Of a DNA stretch of 13,891 nucleotides, positions 12,159 through 13,891 are shown piece after piece (within the stretch, counting starts at the first letter, position 1; each line of letters begins with the position of its first letter). The DNA lies in NCBI GenBank assembly GCA_007375785.1, contig VMEY01000036.1, forward strand, positions 1 through 13,891, given 5' to 3'. Below the pieces are notes generated by a model. That model did not search any database. It was not told where the DNA came from and saw only the letters and a program-made list of their open reading frames with translations. The stretch comes from Parcubacteria group bacterium Athens0416_74 (lineage in GTDB: Bacteria; Patescibacteriota; Minisyncoccia; Phycocordibacterales; UBA2100). The translations under genes were made by a program, and so were the position numbers.

Positions 12159-12477
12159 CAATGTGAACATGGAATTCCTTGGCCTCATCGACATGGCGGG
12201 AAAAAGCATCGTGCTTGCCGTACTCGCAGGCGTCTCACAGTTCGTCTATACGCGACTCTCAATGGGCCCACGCGGGTCTGTGGTAGCAGCTGAGGCGTCT
12301 TTTTCCGCAGAGATGGCACGTACGTTTGATCTTCAGGCGAGGTACATACTTCCCGTGATGGTCGCCGGCATCGCGTATTTCATCGCGGCTGCGGCGCCAC
12401 TCTACTGGCTCACCAGCAACCTTTTCATGATAGGACAGGAGCTGCTTTCAGGGCGCCGATTCGGGGGTAACAAGTAG
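12022..12477 (+). CDS. yidC: YidC/Oxa1 membrane insertase, C-terminal part
   Basis: From about residue 21 (VYFVFANGGLPAINTAILYPF) this frame is YidC: VPAPDNVNMEFLGLIDMAGKS, VLAVLAGVSQFVYTRL, and the last helices ILPVMVAGIAYFIAAAAPLYWLTSNLFMIGQE. The first 19 or so codons are out-of-frame reading of the N-terminal fragment. Missing in between is the block that normally holds the first conserved helix, the charged cytoplasmic hairpin and most of the next helix, about 80-85 residues. That block carries much of the hydrophilic groove used for insertion, so neither fragment should work alone. jag follows in the usual order. Confidence 0.87.
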   Translation: MTRYTTHSCISWMRYPRTTWVYFVFANGGLPAINTAILYPFVPAPDNVNMEFLGLIDMAGKSIVLAVLAGVSQFVYTRLSMGPRGSVVAAEASFSAEMARTFDLQARYILPVMVAGIAYFIAAAAPLYWLTSNLFMIGQELLSGRRFGGNK

Positions 12478-12509
12478 CACTCTTACCCTGGGCGCGAACA
12501 GGAGGGGGT

Positions 12510-12671
12510 GATATTAGAACACGCCGTAGGAGGGCTTTGTATTGCCGATTTACCGCCTCACGAGGTATACCCCATGAGATAAACAAGTCCGCTCGTCATC
12601 GTAGTATCGGATATTAGAACACGCTCCGTCTAAGCTCCGTATTGCCGAATATCTATCTCACGGGGTATAGT
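12510..12671 (+). repeat. Two promoter-like copies at exactly 100-bp offset upstream of jag
   Basis: Copy 1 (12510-12571) and copy 2 (12610-12671) share GATATTAGAACACG, TATTGCCGA, CTCACG and GGTATA in register. Each contains TTGCCG and an 18-bp spacer, then TATACC (12566-12571) in copy 1 or TATAGT (12666-12671) in copy 2. Copy 2 lies 9 nt before the jag ATG. Copy 1 is followed by ATG AGA TAA (12573-12581), a two-codon frame. Confidence 0.65.
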
Positions 12672-12680
12672 GCGCACCAT

Positions 12681-13151
12681 ATGGCAGCGTCCTACGCAGT
12701 TGAAGATGTCCTCAAGGAAATGCTCGATACGCTCGGCGTTTCGTACTCAAAGATTGTGAAGTCCGACATGGCCGGTCAGACTATCTACTCTATTGAGACC
12801 GATGATGCTCGTCGGCTCATCGGCATGCACGGAGACACCATCCAGGCTATTGATATGCTCGTAAAGAAGATTGTCGAGAAGCGCGCTCCCCTCCCGGCGG
12901 GTGAAGAGGCGCCAATGTTTCTCGTCGACGTCAACGACTACCGTACCAAACAGATTCGGGACATACAGACAAAGGCACTCATGATGGCTGAGCGCGCGCG
13001 CTCATTTCAATACGACGTGGAACTCACCCCTATGAGCGCGTACGAGCGTCTCATCGTGCACACGACGCTTCAAGACGCTCCCAACGTAAAGACGGAATCA
13101 CAAGGTGAGGGCAGGAATCGGAGAGTTGTGATTAAGTACTCTGCCGAATAG
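12681..13151 (+). CDS. jag: KhpB/Jag RNA-binding protein (KH + R3H)
   Basis: From the ATG at 12681 it has 156 residues. The KH domain contains RRLIGMHGDTIQAIDMLVKKI with the GMHG loop at 48-51. The R3H domain contains ERLIVHTTLQDAPNVKTESQGEGRNRRVVIKY, with the R123-xxx-H127 signature. This RNA-binding protein normally pairs with KhpA and follows yidC, as here. The separate Jag N-terminal domain of Firmicutes is absent. I prefer 12681 over an upstream in-frame ATG (12642) because the upstream part overlaps the TTGCCG/TATAGT promoter; the ATG is 9 nt after the -10, with no Shine-Dalgarno, so a leaderless mRNA is likely. Its last codons lie in an 18-bp repeat. Confidence 0.9.
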   Translation: MAASYAVEDVLKEMLDTLGVSYSKIVKSDMAGQTIYSIETDDARRLIGMHGDTIQAIDMLVKKIVEKRAPLPAGEEAPMFLVDVNDYRTKQIRDIQTKALMMAERARSFQYDVELTPMSAYERLIVHTTLQDAPNVKTESQGEGRNRRVVIKYSAE

Positions 13152-13212
13152 CGTTTCGTTAGGCGCGCCAGCCTGCCGGTAGGCAGGTCGTCTCAAGTAC
13201 TCTGCCGAGTAG
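13134..13212 (+). repeat. Duplicated jag 3' end with palindrome between
   Basis: AAGTACTCTGCCGAATAG, the last codons of jag (13134-13151), recurs with one change at 13195-13212, 61 bp later and directly before the convergent pilin stop. Between the copies, CCTGCC-ggta-GGCAGG (13172-13187) is a 6-bp palindrome without a T tract. It may serve as a weak bidirectional terminator. Confidence 0.7.
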
Positions 13213-13213
13213 G

Positions 13214-13717
13214 TCAGGGAGCCCCGTTGAACGTGGTGTCCGTGTTTGCCGCCGGCTCAGGAGTCGGTTGTCGCGTTGTTCCCTGTGCTGGCTGAATGAG
13301 CTGCGGACTCGGCTTCAGGCTCTGCAGTATATCGAGGTCGAGAAGCTTCGGGTTTATCTGCCTCAAGATGAGCCAAATCGATAAAAGGAGGAGAAGCCCC
13401 ATGATGACATCCCCAATCACCTCTTTTGCCTTCCCCTTTTGGCCCCACGCATCGGTTGTCATATAGAGGTAGCCTGCAAAAGCGAGCCTCATCACCGCGA
13501 GAATCGCCCCCACCGCAATGGCTGCCGTGAAAAGCCCGTTGATGAACGCGGTCAGAGAGTTTGAGGTGTAGATTTGACCGAGTCTCGATCCGGATGGTGC
13601 GGGCGCGAGCGGAACGAAACTGCCCTGCGCGTGTGCGAAGTCGACGCTGATAAGCGCGAGGGCGCACGCACCGAGCGTGACTGCTGCGAGTTGTAGAGAG
13701 ACGCGGAGAGTGTGCAT
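13214..13717 (-). CDS. T4SS pilin-like (VirB2/TrbC-type) secreted membrane protein
   Basis: This 167-residue protein has a signal peptide (residues 1-30, cleavage probably after AHA). It then has two hydrophobic helices at about 58-82 and 103-119, joined by a short polar loop containing GYLYMTTDAWGQKGKAKEVIGD. The loop plus IMGLLLLLSIWLILRQINPKLLDL matches the two-helix pilin-like proteins common in Patescibacteria (compare GxxYMTSAG...KxRIxxALIGLLL...INPxLL). A Pro/Gln-rich tail follows. Such proteins are thought to form or regulate conjugation-like or type IV-like surface fibres; this is family knowledge, not shown here. The ATG lies 1 nt after the stop of the upstream gene and has no Shine-Dalgarno, so translational coupling is likely. 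Confidence 0.72.
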   Translation of the reverse strand: MHTLRVSLQLAAVTLGACALALISVDFAHAQGSFVPLAPAPSGSRLGQIYTSNSLTAFINGLFTAAIAVGAILAVMRLAFAGYLYMTTDAWGQKGKAKEVIGDVIMGLLLLLSIWLILRQINPKLLDLDILQSLKPSPQLIQPAQGTTRQPTPEPAANTDTTFNGAP

Positions 13718-13718
13718 A

Positions 13719-13891
13719 CTATTTATTTAAGGTTAGCATCCACAGTGTCTTGTCGGTCGCATTCATAAAGGCGATATGTGTACCCGCGCTGTCTATGTGC
13801 GGGTACTCTACATCGAGCGCTACCGATATCTCAGGTGTATATATCTGCTCTGCGGTATTTGCGGAGACATCGACTCGCCACCACGCGCAGG
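13719..13891 (-). CDS. C-terminal end of a beta-propeller (TolB/PD40-like) protein
   Basis: An open frame enters from the right edge and stops at 13719, giving 56 residues. It reads EISVALDVEYPHIDSAGTHIAF, then MNATDKTLWMLTLNK. The pattern P-x-DSxGxxIAF-x7-LWxLxLN is that of a PD40/WD40-like beta-propeller blade (as in TolB). The rest, including any signal peptide or membrane anchor, is outside the window. Its stop and the ATG of the pilin-like gene are 1 nt apart, so the two are co-translated or coupled. Confidence 0.6.
   Translation of the reverse strand, partial: CAWWRVDVSANTAEQIYTPEISVALDVEYPHIDSAGTHIAFMNATDKTLWMLTLNK

Noticed and set aside
1..13891. CRISPR array, tRNA or rRNA genes
   Set aside because: No regularly spaced direct repeats and no cloverleaf or rRNA-like sequence were seen on either strand by eye.

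Overview
This window carries the replication-origin neighbourhood of a small bacterial genome, most likely a member of the Candidate Phyla Radiation (Patescibacteria), probably in the Parcubacteria/Paceibacteria group. The reasons are the divergent dnaN-dnaA / rpmH-rnpA-yidC-jag arrangement, a 176-residue YebC that lacks the usual middle domain, a class A penicillin-binding protein with a C-terminal Ig-like module, a two-helix T4SS-type pilin, short intergenic regions and several leaderless-looking starts. The phylum call comes from recalled protein resemblance, not from a search.

Layout: (1) 1-1600 is an accessory-looking strip, all on the minus strand: a partial, lower-GC AAA15-type ATPase and a 4-fold beta-flower protein. 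(2) 1600-5220 holds separate small units: a four-helix membrane protein, two related minus-strand cassettes (each with a hairpin leader, a small ORF and a terminator), yebC, a SpoT-like HD hydrolase and a secreted glutaredoxin-like protein. (3) 5220-8566 holds a VIT/CCC1-like metal transporter divergent from ruvC, which is followed by a penicillin-binding protein. (4) 8584-11205 is dnaN and dnaA on the minus strand. (5) 11206-11484 is the candidate origin spacer, with DnaA-box-like sequences and a perfect 20-bp inverted repeat. (6) 11485-13151 is rpmH-rnpA-yidC-jag on the plus strand. (7) 13214-13891 is a minus-strand pair: the end of a beta-propeller-like protein, then a T4SS pilin-like protein.

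The most striking observation is that three normally conserved genes have lost internal blocks. The penicillin-binding protein has an in-frame loss of about 44 residues that removes the catalytic motif I of its glycosyltransferase. dnaA lacks the segment between domain I and Walker A and changes frame there. yidC lacks about 80-85 residues, including the start of its transmembrane core, and also changes frame. Because dnaA and yidC should be essential, an assembly or consensus error is the first explanation to test, with true degeneration second. The other structural signals are the duplicated small-gene cassette, the origin-region cruciform, a 100-bp-offset promoter duplication before jag, and a symmetric divergent promoter between the VIT gene and ruvC.

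No tRNA, rRNA, CRISPR array or insertion sequence could be recognised.
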